Source: Oceanospirillum sediminis
GTDB lineage: Bacteria > Pseudomonadota > Gammaproteobacteria > Pseudomonadales > Halomonadaceae
Length of the DNA: 62,705 bases
Reading direction: 5' to 3'
Assembly: GCF_014164585.1 (NCBI RefSeq)
Contig: NZ_JACJFM010000002.1
Span: 26,060-88,764, forward strand
Shown: piece by piece, positions 45,894 through 55,488 of the stretch
How positions within the stretch are numbered: the stretch's first letter is position 1
Layout: the number at the start of each line of letters is the position of its first letter
The notes under the pieces: generated by a model
Database searches by the model: none
Told to the model about the DNA's origin: nothing
Seen by the model: only the letters and a program-made list of their open reading frames with translations
Program-made: the position numbers and the translations under genes

Positions 45894-48800
45894 CTACGAA
45901 ATATGCTCTCTGATTAACGTGACAGACCGCTCATATATCAGAATCAGCTCAGATGCATCAGTCATTACACTATCAGAGGCATTCTGCTTGATGGCGGTGT
46001 TAATGACGGTAGCTTTATCACTCAAGGCCACTGCACCCACCATACCGGCAGATGATTTCAACTGATGTGTAGCACTGCCTATGACAGTAAAATCATTCTG
46101 CTCTATGCCTTGCTTCAGGCGTACTATCACCTCTTGTGAGCTGTCCAGAAACTCCTGGTAGAACTCCTGTAATACGGATACGTCATCACTTGAAATTAGT
46201 TTAGGTAGTACCGAAAAATCAAGTAATGCGGGAATATTATTTTGCGTGGCGGTTTCAGTACTCTCTGACTCATCAGTCTGGTTCTCAGCCATACCAGGCT
46301 CAGCAGCATGGAACAATAGATCGGTATCAACCAGTGATGATTCAGCAACCTTATTCTCTGATCCACTGTTATCAGAATCAATCAGAGCATCAGCATAAAC
46401 CGGCGTCTGAGGGACGGCATACTCAGACAAATTACGCAGGATAGTTGTCGCCAGCGTTTCCAGCTCCAGAGGTTTTGACAGACAGTCATTCATACCTGCA
46501 GCAAGGCACTGGTCACGCACCCCTTTCATAGCGTCAGCAGTTAATGCAATAATCGGGTAATGCTGATACTGGGAATACTGTCGTATCTTCCGAGCCAGAT
46601 TATACCCATCCATCACGGGCATGTGACAGTCGGTCAGCAACAGGCCATAGTCTCGTTGCAACCAGAAATCCAGCGCTTGCTGGCCATCTTCTGCTGTATC
46701 GTAAGTCAGTCCCAGCATAGATAGCTGCTGTCCGATCACCTTACGGTTCATCGCATTGTCATCGACCAGTAATACGCGACCAACCTGATCCGGGTTGAAC
46801 CCTGGATGTACTGAACTGCCAGCACGGCTAGCCGCCAGACCATCATTAAACCGATCAGGAAAACAACAATACTGAATCTCCCGGAACAAGTTTTCACTGT
46901 TCAGGTAATAAAGGTTCAACCGGGCATGTCCGGGTGGAAGAAACAGCTCTTCTGTATCAGAATAGAAGCCTGCTTTAATCAGGCGGATATTCTGATCATC
47001 GGCAAGATCCGCTACACGGGGGTAATATGCATCATCAGTCAGTACCACACTATTTTGCACTGAAAGTTGCCTGAGCGCCTGTGCCAGCTCATCTTCGCAA
47101 TGGAAATCCAGCCAGTGTCCATCAGGGCAGCATTCGGAGAAATATAACCGTAATGCTTTTCTGGAAGCATCGTCTCCCAGATAGCAAAGCAGTGTAACCG
47201 GAGCCAAAGCGCTGGATTTTTCCGGTAGTATCGCACTCACCGGAACAGAGCTATCCGGGACTTCGGCCCGAAGCAGAGGGATCTGCACAGAAAAGATGCT
47301 GCCCAGACCTTCCTCACTATCAATATGAATTGTTCCTCCCATCATCCGGGTCAGGCGTTGCGTAATCGTCAGGCCCAAACCCGATCCACCAAAGCGCCTT
47401 GTAATATCACCGTCAGCCTGAGAGAAAGGCTGGAACAAACGAGATATCACTTCTTCAGACATACCAATTCCATTATCAGAGACACGCACACTTAATATCT
47501 GGCGGGACAGATCATAGCTCAGATACACATAGACCTGACCTCTTTTATCTTCCTGATCTGAACTGAATTTAACGGCGTTACTCACCAGGTTGATAATAAT
47601 CTGCTTCACTCTGACGCCATCACAGAGCAGATAGGGTGACTCGATTTCATCAATAAACAATAGCTGGCATGCTCTTTTCTGCGCAATAGGCCCGGTCACC
47701 ATCTGAACCTCACGCACCAACTGCCTGATGGACAAAGGGCTTTCATTTAATTCCAGACTGTCAGCTTCAATGCGAGAGAAGTCCAGTACATCATTAATGA
47801 TTTGCATCAGACTAATCGCAGAAGCATAGGCCTGCTCAGTCAATTCCAGCTGCTCTTTAGTAATGCCTTTAAAGCGCAACATATCAACAGAGGCAACAAT
47901 GCCATTCAATGGTGTACGAATCTCGTGACTCATGGTCGCTAGGAAAGCAGATTTAGCCCGATTGGCGGCTTCTGCTTCCCGAGTTGCTTTTTTCAGACTA
48001 TTTTCAGCTGCTTTACGCTCCGAAATATCCAGCACAAAGGCAACCAATAGCTCCTGACCGGATAACACCTGATACATTATAATCAGCTCAACAGGTATCA
48101 GATGGCCATTTTTCGATTGATGCACACTCTCGGTACGCAAAAAACCACTATCACGAACCTGTATCACCTGCTCTTTAAAGCTCTCTTCTGTATGGTGAAA
48201 GTCGATATTAAGTAGCGTCAGGCTTTTAAGGGTCTGGGTGTCATACTCCAGACGATTCAGTGCCACATTATTACTATGCACAATACGGCCAGAGCGGCAT
48301 TCAATCCAAAGCTCTGCAATATCAGAATTCTCCAGAGCATCCCGTGTCACTTTCAGGGTTTCAGCAGCCTGCTCTGCCTTATCTTTTTCTAACTGAAGTC
48401 TGAACGAGAAGGATTTCAGGTCTTCATTCATCTTTTTATAAGTAGAAATATCCCGGATGTAGACGACATAATAACCAGAGTTATCGCCTTCTACCTCGCG
48501 CACCATCACCTGAACTCCCAGTTTGTCCTTCTCTGCCGATAGCAATTGGGTTTCCAGAGGCTGAGTCAGCTTACTTTTCTTTCTGAGCCACTCTGAACAC
48601 TCCATATCATCCCATTCAGGAAAAAAAGGCAGAAAAGTACGACCATACATTGAATCCAGTGGCATTTTTAACATCAAAGATACAGCATGATTCGCACGTA
48701 TCACGCAGCCTTTAAGATCAACCACGATAATCCCCTCAGAGGAGACTTCTGAAATAGCATGACTCATAAACGCTTCAGCATCAGCCAGACGTCGACTACG

Positions 48801-49823
48801 GAAGAAAATAATGCTGGTCAGCAACATCAGAAAAACGGAAAAGCAAGCGGCAAGGAAAATCAGGCGATTGGTATGATGTAAAAGGCTGAAAGCTTCTTCT
48901 CTGGGCTGCTCCGTTGTAATCGCGATGCCCATATCTTTCAGCCAGCGCCAGCCACCGACGACATATTCTGAGTGAATACCAGGATAGCCAATCAGGTTAA
49001 ATGATGTTTCAGACGAACGCGGACTCACCCGTTCAGATACTTTCTTGTTTAATCGCCCCTGATGATACGCTGAATCCGCATCATCGCCCGACAGCCAGTT
49101 CGCGTCTACAGGAGACAACAGACTACCATATTGGTCAAAGGCATAAGTTATACCACGCTTCCCTGACTTCTCCCTTGATAATAAAGGAAAAAATGTTCGG
49201 TAAGGGTTAATACGCAGGGCCAGAGCAGCATCGACTTTACCTTTAATTGTCACAGGAACAACAACAAACATGGTGTATTTTTTAACCTGCCCGGAAACAG
49301 AGTCTACCCCCAGATCCACATCAGACAGCTGTATTTTAGAAATGACAGGCTTGCCGCTCCAGACTGGCTGCAGATGCTCCGACTGAAGGGATAACAGATT
49401 AGTGGTGCCTGTATTGCTATCACGGGAAGATGCCAGAGACTGGTAATCAGGATTCAGTATAAAAAAGCCTTCGTAAATCTCCCTGCTAAGCAAGAATTGA
49501 AAATACTCTCTTATACCAAGGTAGCGGTTATCAATCAGCAGTTGCTCACGCCCTTTCTCAGCATCCTGCAGTAAAACCCGGACATAGCTTTGCAACTCTT
49601 CATCATCAGCCAGAGCACTGGAGTGTGTAATATGGTTTTCTACCCAGATACTCAGAGCCAGCTCTGTACTATCCAGAATTGTTGCAAAACGCTGCTGAAG
49701 CTGCTGCTCAAACTGATCCCTTGTATCCGACAAAATCAGATAGGTCACACCAGACAGAGCTGAAATCGCGATCAGGATACTCAACACACCGGATTGAATC
49801 GTTTGCCTTATGTGACGCAACAT
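45894..49823 (-). CDS. large hybrid histidine kinase (sensor-PAS-PAS-HK-REC-Hpt)
   Basis: The 1309-residue protein has a membrane segment (about 12-32), a periplasmic sensor of about 290 residues (Cache-like length), and a second membrane segment (about 323-345). Two PAS domains follow (360-475, 505-620), then HisKA (about 640-705; MSHEIRTPLNGIV), HATPase (750-865), a receiver (about 990-1110; LLVDDNAMNR, LLTDCHMPVMDGY, CLSKPLE) and an Hpt domain (HQLKSSAGMVGA near 1260). A second, degenerate receiver-like region may lie at 880-985. Gaps of 20 bp on both sides place it in the signalling operon. Confidence 0.92.
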   Translation of the reverse strand: MLRHIRQTIQSGVLSILIAISALSGVTYLILSDTRDQFEQQLQQRFATILDSTELALSIWVENHITHSSALADDEELQSYVRVLLQDAEKGREQLLIDNRYLGIREYFQFLLSREIYEGFFILNPDYQSLASSRDSNTGTTNLLSLQSEHLQPVWSGKPVISKIQLSDVDLGVDSVSGQVKKYTMFVVVPVTIKGKVDAALALRINPYRTFFPLLSREKSGKRGITYAFDQYGSLLSPVDANWLSGDDADSAYHQGRLNKKVSERVSPRSSETSFNLIGYPGIHSEYVVGGWRWLKDMGIAITTEQPREEAFSLLHHTNRLIFLAACFSVFLMLLTSIIFFRSRRLADAEAFMSHAISEVSSEGIIVVDLKGCVIRANHAVSLMLKMPLDSMYGRTFLPFFPEWDDMECSEWLRKKSKLTQPLETQLLSAEKDKLGVQVMVREVEGDNSGYYVVYIRDISTYKKMNEDLKSFSFRLQLEKDKAEQAAETLKVTRDALENSDIAELWIECRSGRIVHSNNVALNRLEYDTQTLKSLTLLNIDFHHTEESFKEQVIQVRDSGFLRTESVHQSKNGHLIPVELIIMYQVLSGQELLVAFVLDISERKAAENSLKKATREAEAANRAKSAFLATMSHEIRTPLNGIVASVDMLRFKGITKEQLELTEQAYASAISLMQIINDVLDFSRIEADSLELNESPLSIRQLVREVQMVTGPIAQKRACQLLFIDEIESPYLLCDGVRVKQIIINLVSNAVKFSSDQEDKRGQVYVYLSYDLSRQILSVRVSDNGIGMSEEVISRLFQPFSQADGDITRRFGGSGLGLTITQRLTRMMGGTIHIDSEEGLGSIFSVQIPLLRAEVPDSSVPVSAILPEKSSALAPVTLLCYLGDDASRKALRLYFSECCPDGHWLDFHCEDELAQALRQLSVQNSVVLTDDAYYPRVADLADDQNIRLIKAGFYSDTEELFLPPGHARLNLYYLNSENLFREIQYCCFPDRFNDGLAASRAGSSVHPGFNPDQVGRVLLVDDNAMNRKVIGQQLSMLGLTYDTAEDGQQALDFWLQRDYGLLLTDCHMPVMDGYNLARKIRQYSQYQHYPIIALTADAMKGVRDQCLAAGMNDCLSKPLELETLATTILRNLSEYAVPQTPVYADALIDSDNSGSENKVAESSLVDTDLLFHAAEPGMAENQTDESESTETATQNNIPALLDFSVLPKLISSDDVSVLQEFYQEFLDSSQEVIVRLKQGIEQNDFTVIGSATHQLKSSAGMVGAVALSDKATVINTAIKQNASDSVMTDASELILIYERSVTLIREHIS

Positions 49824-49843
49824 AGCTTCACCCTTATCGATAG

Positions 49844-50737
49844 TCAGCCTTTATTCGTCAGCACAACCGCTTCAACCACATTACCACGTCCCTGGTATGC
49901 AAGCTGATCAAAGCTGCTCATACGCGCCATCGCAATACCTCTGCCATTTGGATCAAACGCTCTTTCTGCCTGCAACTCCATATAAGGCTCCCAGTCGAAG
50001 CCATCGCCTTCATCTTCAATCATCAGCACAAGACGCTCTTTCTCCCTCGAAACGGACACCCGAGCTTCACGTTGCCCCCATTGTACTGAAGCCTGTCTTT
50101 TTTCCAGTTCTTCAGATAATGTCCCTGCCAGCAGAAGAGCTTTTTTTTCATCATAGCTAATCCCCAGATTACCGTGCTCAATGGCATTGATCATCAGTTC
50201 ATGTAAGCCTAATGCCACCCTGTTCGGATCAGGGTATAACCGGGAGAGTGCTTTCGCCAGCCTGATAGCCTGCTCATGGGTCTGAAAACGCATACTCAGC
50301 TGTTCTACGGAAGAACAGATTAAAGCCAGGTCACTGGCATCCTCTTTCACTGTATTCAATTGCTGATACTGCTGAATAGCCGCTTCAACGACGGTCAGCA
50401 GCAGTGTTTTATCCAGTGGTTTGGTTAAATAATAATGTGCTCCGGCGCTGAGACCTTCTTTTATATCACTACGATCTGTCAGCCCCGTTTCCATAATGAC
50501 AGGGATGGCACTGAACTCAGGCTCAGCTTTCAGCATTCTTAATATCATCATGCCATCCATTCCGGGGAGCTGACGATCAAGTACCACCAGGTCGTAGGAA
50601 CAATCGACCTGATGTAAGGCTTTCCAACCACTTTCACCATCTACCGAGTGATCCACTTCATACCCTTCTTCTGTCAGGACATGACTGATCATTTTGGCTA
50701 TAAACGTATCGTCTTCAATTAGCAGGATTCTTGGCAT
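49844..50737 (-). CDS. response regulator with RsbW-type HATPase domain
   Basis: The 297-residue protein has an N-terminal receiver (about 1-120; LLIEDDTF, LVVLDRQLPGMDG, YLTKPLDKT). A C-terminal HATPase_c_2 domain of the anti-sigma/RsbW type follows (about 165-295; HELMINAIEHGNLG, MIEDEGDGFD, GRGIAMARM). Such fusions can act as serine kinases on STAS partners, but no STAS gene is near. I start at the ATG at 50735-50737, with AAGGAGTGACC upstream. It is the first gene of the four-gene operon. Confidence 0.9.
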   Translation of the reverse strand: MPRILLIEDDTFIAKMISHVLTEEGYEVDHSVDGESGWKALHQVDCSYDLVVLDRQLPGMDGMMILRMLKAEPEFSAIPVIMETGLTDRSDIKEGLSAGAHYYLTKPLDKTLLLTVVEAAIQQYQQLNTVKEDASDLALICSSVEQLSMRFQTHEQAIRLAKALSRLYPDPNRVALGLHELMINAIEHGNLGISYDEKKALLLAGTLSEELEKRQASVQWGQREARVSVSREKERLVLMIEDEGDGFDWEPYMELQAERAFDPNGRGIAMARMSSFDQLAYQGRGNVVEAVVLTNKG

Positions 50738-50926
50738 GGTCACTCCTTAAACCAGAACACTATAAAATAAACCTAGCAGTAAAAGTTCCTTCTACCAGGC
50801 AGTATTTACAATATATAAAAAACACATCTTTAAATACAGAAATAGAGCCTATGCATAGAGTATGAAACAGTGGAAAGCCTTTCAGGTAAGTTGAATCAGT
50901 CTGTAAAAGCCAGAATAAAATATGCA

Positions 50927-51601
50927 TCAGAGCTTAGAAGCCGCCAGCGCCAGAGGCCAGTTCATTCCCCGGACTTGCCATACATCACTGTTGATTTGAT
51001 CCGTTGCGTCGCAACAACGACTATCATCATACAACCATGTGCGCCTTAGCCAGATGAGGTGTTGATAGTCCAGCTGCAACCTTAACTGAGCAGATAAAGA
51101 TATATCCAGCACTTGCCCTATGATCATACGAATCACACCGGAGTGACTGACCAGAATACCGCTCTGCCTCTGATCAAGCCACCCCTGCCAGGCTGATAAA
51201 ACCCGCTGTCGCATCTTCTCTGCAGATTCACCACCCGAGGGAGCAAAGGTCTCCAGGTTATCCTGCCAGCGTTCAATATCCTGCCTGGGAATCTGATCCC
51301 AAAGCATACCTTCCCAGCAACCAAAATTGATTTCCTGCCAGGCCTCATCATATTGAACCCCCTTCTGAAAACCAGAACCCGGACAATGTAAAAGTGTTTC
51401 AGTCAGCGCACGGGCTCTTAGTAATGGACTACTGAGCAACAAAGCGTCAGGGTTAGCAGACAAAAAGTTGTCAGCCAGAAAAGCACAAGCCGGATCAGGA
51501 ACATCTGCGGCAGGAAGATCGGAACTTCCATAGCAAACACCTGACCCGGCTTCAGGGCGGATATGCCTTATTAACAGATAATCCGCCGAGCGCTGAATCA
51601 T
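50927..51601 (-). CDS. cobC: alpha-ribazole phosphatase-like histidine phosphatase
   Basis: The 224-residue protein is of the histidine phosphatase superfamily. The catalytic RH is in LLIRHIRPE near residue 11, with acidic INFGCWEG near 92 and the second His in ILVSHSGVIRM near 150. The RHG box reads RHI, a mild departure. Placement 13 bp after cobS supports CobC, which dephosphorylates alpha-ribazole phosphate in nucleotide-loop assembly. It is the last gene of the run. Confidence 0.85.
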   Translation of the reverse strand: MIQRSADYLLIRHIRPEAGSGVCYGSSDLPAADVPDPACAFLADNFLSANPDALLLSSPLLRARALTETLLHCPGSGFQKGVQYDEAWQEINFGCWEGMLWDQIPRQDIERWQDNLETFAPSGGESAEKMRQRVLSAWQGWLDQRQSGILVSHSGVIRMIIGQVLDISLSAQLRLQLDYQHLIWLRRTWLYDDSRCCDATDQINSDVWQVRGMNWPLALAASKL

Positions 51602-51614
51602 AACAGCTCAGTGC

Positions 51615-52598
51615 TTATACATTCAGACTGTAAGCAGACAGAGCCAGGTAAGTCATCACTTCAGCCAGTTGCTGGGCACCGCCCAGACAATCACCGGTAT
51701 AGCCGCCAATGCGTTTTTCCCAGTAACGGCTCAGTAAAGACTTAAGAGCCCAAAGAGGTAACAGCATCATCATCAGAGGTGGCATTACACGTTCTGCATA
51801 ACCAAAGCTCAGAATAATAACCAGTACAGCAGCAAAACCGATCACCCAGACAAACAGCGCTTCTGAATTGCTCATCGGCTCAGACTGACCGACAAACTTG
51901 CTGTCCTCTTCATTACGCACGTAGTTCATTGAGTGAATGAAGCTAGCAGAGAAACTGCGGCTCAGGGTATAGCCCAGGATCAGCACCATAGGGATCTGTT
52001 CTGGTGTGAACAGGAACAGAGCACTCAGTTTTACAGTCAGTAACAGACCCAGCCCAAGCACACCATAAGTCCCCAGACGCGAATCCTTCATAATACTGAG
52101 AATACGCTCTTTGGTGCTGCTGCCACCAAAGCCATCACAGGTATCAGCAAAACCATCTTCGTGGAACGCACCTGTCAGCCATATACCAACAACCGTGGTC
52201 AGTACCAGAGCCAGCCATACGCTGTGCCAGATGGCATAGAACAGAGAGAAACTCAGTGCAGAGATAAGCCCCAGCAGAACACCTACAACGGGCAGAAAGC
52301 GCGCTGCACGGTTTGTCTGCATGGCCCACTCAGGAATCTGACAGCGTACCGGAATACGGGTAAAAATAACGATAGCCGCCAGCAGATACCAGAGCTGCTG
52401 ATGCCAGAAGTTCAGATTGGACTGATCCTTTACCCGCTCAGGGTCAAAGGTGTAATCCAGCTTTGCCTTAAAGGCACAGGCTTTCCCCATTAAAGGTCGC
52501 ACAACCAGCGACTTAAATTGTCCGGCAACGAAACAAGCTGCAACACGCAGCTGTCCCGCTATTTTTTTTATCTTGTTCACGTTCGATAGGGTCTCCAA
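51615..52598 (-). CDS. cobS: adenosylcobinamide-GDP ribazoletransferase (cobalamin synthase)
   Basis: The inner-membrane CobS core (about 67-327) shows IFTRIPV, the active-site GAFHEDGFADTCDGFGG near 140, KDSRLGTYGVLGLGL, and GGYTGDCLGGAQQL near 297. The usual length is about 250 residues; this frame gives 327, with about 66 extra N-terminal residues that are basic and weakly hydrophobic. The start is TTG; a GTG six codons later is equally weak, and an ATG at codon 37 would leave a shorter extension. It joins alpha-ribazole to AdoCbi-GDP. Confidence 0.9.
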   Translation of the reverse strand: METLSNVNKIKKIAGQLRVAACFVAGQFKSLVVRPLMGKACAFKAKLDYTFDPERVKDQSNLNFWHQQLWYLLAAIVIFTRIPVRCQIPEWAMQTNRAARFLPVVGVLLGLISALSFSLFYAIWHSVWLALVLTTVVGIWLTGAFHEDGFADTCDGFGGSSTKERILSIMKDSRLGTYGVLGLGLLLTVKLSALFLFTPEQIPMVLILGYTLSRSFSASFIHSMNYVRNEEDSKFVGQSEPMSNSEALFVWVIGFAAVLVIILSFGYAERVMPPLMMMLLPLWALKSLLSRYWEKRIGGYTGDCLGGAQQLAEVMTYLALSAYSLNV

Positions 52599-52626
52599 CT
52601 TAAGTAGTTCCTTTCAGGAAACAATA

Positions 52627-53676
52627 TTATGCCTGATCTGCTTCATTCTTTCTCTGACTTACTGCGGCCTCCTCAAAGGAGGACATCTCATTTAAAAAAG
52701 CCAGTGAAGAGCAGATCAGAGGATAAGCTACTGCTGCTCCGCTGCCCTCACCCAGCCTCATATTCAGCCTCAGCAACGGCTCCAGCCCGAGATAATCAAG
52801 TAGTTTACGATGTCCCTGTTCATCCGATTGATGACAGGCTATGCAATAATCCAGAATTTCCGGATAAAGACCATGAGCAATAAGGAGGGCACTGGATGCA
52901 ATAAAACCATCCACCAGCACCAGCATCCGGAGTTCAGCCGCTTTCAGCATCGCTCCGCATATCATTGCAATTTCAAAACCTCCGAATGTGGCCAGAATCG
53001 CCATAGGGTTGTGTCCGGTATTATGATGATTCGCAGCCTGTTGTAATACCGCTAACTTTTTCAGAATGCCTTTCTCATCCAGCCCGGTTCCACGTCCCAC
53101 GCATTCGGCCAGTGCAATACCGGTCATATGATGCATTAGCATGGCGGCTGAGGAGGTATTACCGATACCCATTTCACCAAAACCAATGACATTACACCCT
53201 TGCTGAGCCAGTTGCTCTACCTGATCAGCACCGCGTTGTATCGCTTCTCTGGCCTGCTCTGCCGTCATGGCCGGGGTATTAAGAAAGTTACAGGTTCCCC
53301 TTCCCATGCTCTGATCTGCCAGCAACGGATGATCTGGTAACGGCTCCGCCACACCGGCATTAATCACCCTGAGATCCATACCATTCTGACGACAGAACAC
53401 ATTGATTGCCGCGCCACCATTCAGAAAGTTCATGACCATCTGCTGAGTGACTTCCTGCGGATAAGGACTGACCCCCTCTGCTGCAATGCCATGATCTCCG
53501 GCAAAAACCAGCATACAGGGGGCGTTCAGTACAGGGATTAAACTCTGCTGTATCAGTCCCAGCTTCAGTGCAACCTGCTCGAGACTGCCCAACGCACCCG
53601 GCGGTTTGGTTTTCTGATCAATCTTGCGCTGCAGCGCCTGTGCCAGCCGCTTATCGGTTGATTCAATATGAAACAT
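52627..53676 (-). CDS. cobT: nicotinate-nucleotide:dimethylbenzimidazole phosphoribosyltransferase
   Basis: The 349-residue protein has the CobT pattern: RKIDQKTKPPGALGSLE near residue 14, FAGDHGIAAEGVSPYP near 60, GFGEMGIGNTSSAAML near 170, and the catalytic Glu in RLGEGSGAAVAYPL near 315. It activates the lower ligand of cobalamin as alpha-ribazole phosphate. It lies 28 bp before cobS and 29 bp after the DyP peroxidase gene. No cobalamin riboswitch is visible upstream. Confidence 0.96.
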   Translation of the reverse strand: MFHIESTDKRLAQALQRKIDQKTKPPGALGSLEQVALKLGLIQQSLIPVLNAPCMLVFAGDHGIAAEGVSPYPQEVTQQMVMNFLNGGAAINVFCRQNGMDLRVINAGVAEPLPDHPLLADQSMGRGTCNFLNTPAMTAEQAREAIQRGADQVEQLAQQGCNVIGFGEMGIGNTSSAAMLMHHMTGIALAECVGRGTGLDEKGILKKLAVLQQAANHHNTGHNPMAILATFGGFEIAMICGAMLKAAELRMLVLVDGFIASSALLIAHGLYPEILDYCIACHQSDEQGHRKLLDYLGLEPLLRLNMRLGEGSGAAVAYPLICSSLAFLNEMSSFEEAAVSQRKNEADQA

Positions 53677-53705
53677 GCTATATCCGGTTCTCTGAAACAG
53701 AAAAA

Positions 53706-55424
53706 TTACTCATCTCGCTTTTTCTGCTCTTTACCATCATCTGTCAGACTCCAGGGTAAACTCTTCAGATCTTTCAGACCATCATCTGATGTATCTACAT
53801 GAGGCTTACTCTGCTGTTCTTTCTCTTTTTCATCATCTTCTATCATCGCCTGATAAAACGTCGCAGAATAACGCTTGCTGCTCTGAGAACTGTTACTGTT
53901 CTCTTCAACAGGTAAAGAAGAAGCAGGTACCGGTACATTCTGTTCCGTCGCAGAGGTAACAGGTTCAGATTCCTGTTCATTCTCTACAGAAGGCACAGGA
54001 ATAACGGGATCATCCATTGACTCACTCAGAGGCGTATATTTAAGCTCACCTCTTGTCGAATTGCGCTCAGCTTCTTCTGCCGCCAGACGTGCTCTTTTCT
54101 CTGACTCTCGTTGTAAACGAAGCCTTTCAGCTTCAGATGCGGCTCCCAGGTATTGGGTCAGGAATTCACGGGATGGTGCAAACAATGCGGCACCGGTAAC
54201 AGCACGGGTGTACTTCATCAGATGATCATAATGACCTTTTGCATCACTGTAGATCATACTCGCCAGCATGCGGGTAAAGTTATCCGCAAAACGGCAATAT
54301 GATACAAAGTACAATCCCTGCTCATCCAGATCACCATAAGGCATACTTTGTCTCAGGATCTCTACGGCCTGCCCGTCTTCATCCTTAATACCTGAACGCT
54401 TAATATGAGAGGTCAAAGGCTTTTCGTCACCGGTAAACTCAATATTATCCGACTTAGTCCGGCCAATAACCTGTTCCTGGTCAGGTACATCCAGTTTATT
54501 CCAACGTGGCAGGTTATGGACATAACGCTGGATATGAACATAACTACCGCCCGCAAACCCCGGATCTTCAGGGCCAATCAGAGCGACACGGGGCTTATCA
54601 TCTCCCTGAGGGTTTTCAGTACCATCAACAAAACCCGTCAGATCCCTGGAATCAAGATAACGGAAAACAGGAATCGCTTCCTGAAGATCTGCCAACTCCC
54701 CCAGCAAGGCGTGCACACGCTGTCCAACCACAAAATTAATATCCTGCCGATCACAGCGAATCTGGAAAAAAAGATCACAGGGAGTTTCAGGAGCAGAACG
54801 ATCTCCCTGCTTCATTTCAGGAAAAGGTTTAAGAGCGACGGGTTTTGCGGAAGGATAGACACGTGGCCAGGCATCAGCGCCCACAGCAACCACACCACTC
54901 AGAGAAGGCACATCAAAGACCCGGCGGCATTCATCCAGCATACTGGGAAAACGTGCCAGTACATCCTGTACATACGGCAACAGATCATCATCATTCCTCA
55001 GGGTATACGTGATGTAATACCCATGCAGATTAGACTCGGCCAGTACACCGCACTGAGGCGTATCGCCTACAATGACAGGTTCTTTCAGCTCTGTTTCTAC
55101 TACAGCGGCAGCATCGTCATCGGTTTCATCTGCTGATACCTGGTCTGCGCCTTCTGCTACCTCTTCAGGCTGATCATCAACCTGTACAGTATCCGCCGCT
55201 TCAGGTTCGCCAACACCAGACTGATCAGCCTCAGTGCTGTCTTTATCAGTAACCTGAGCATCCTTGTCAACATCTGCCAGAGCCTCTATTGCTTCACTTT
55301 CTGAAGAAGCCTCAACCGTTTGTGGTTCATTCTGCTGATCAGTAGACGACAACTGATCTTTATCCGACTGATTTTCCTGCATATTCTGATCCTGAGTTAT
55401 CATTGGGCTATCAGAATTTAACAT
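53706..55424 (-). CDS. DyP-type peroxidase (YfeX-like) with long extensions
   Basis: The 572-residue protein has a central DyP domain (about 125-425) close to YfeX. The catalytic Asp motif GFVDGTENPQG is near 265, the heme-proximal region SHIKRSG near 335, and LRQSMPYG and LYFVSYCRF follow. Residues 1-120 are very acidic and repetitive in E, D, Q, A and V. Residues 430-572 are polar and probably disordered, except for a basic stretch of R/K/A/E. YfeX is about 300 residues, so both ends are added. No signal peptide. It is followed 29 bp later by cobT. Confidence 0.88.
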   Translation of the reverse strand: MLNSDSPMITQDQNMQENQSDKDQLSSTDQQNEPQTVEASSESEAIEALADVDKDAQVTDKDSTEADQSGVGEPEAADTVQVDDQPEEVAEGADQVSADETDDDAAAVVETELKEPVIVGDTPQCGVLAESNLHGYYITYTLRNDDDLLPYVQDVLARFPSMLDECRRVFDVPSLSGVVAVGADAWPRVYPSAKPVALKPFPEMKQGDRSAPETPCDLFFQIRCDRQDINFVVGQRVHALLGELADLQEAIPVFRYLDSRDLTGFVDGTENPQGDDKPRVALIGPEDPGFAGGSYVHIQRYVHNLPRWNKLDVPDQEQVIGRTKSDNIEFTGDEKPLTSHIKRSGIKDEDGQAVEILRQSMPYGDLDEQGLYFVSYCRFADNFTRMLASMIYSDAKGHYDHLMKYTRAVTGAALFAPSREFLTQYLGAASEAERLRLQRESEKRARLAAEEAERNSTRGELKYTPLSESMDDPVIPVPSVENEQESEPVTSATEQNVPVPASSLPVEENSNSSQSSKRYSATFYQAMIEDDEKEKEQQSKPHVDTSDDGLKDLKSLPWSLTDDGKEQKKRDE

Positions 55425-55488
55425 GTTAACTCATTTAAGATAAATGACGAGAGTCCGAATACCAGAGAAATAAGAAGAATTATTACTA

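Noticed and set aside
53677-53705. cobalamin riboswitch controlling cobT-cobS-cobC
   Set aside because: Only 29 bases separate cobT from the DyP gene, and no B12-box-like sequence is seen there or in the 64-bp gap before DyP.
54405-55136. 243-codon plus-strand frame opposite the DyP gene
   Set aside because: It is a shadow of the DyP frame, with His/Arg/Ile-rich translation and no motif.
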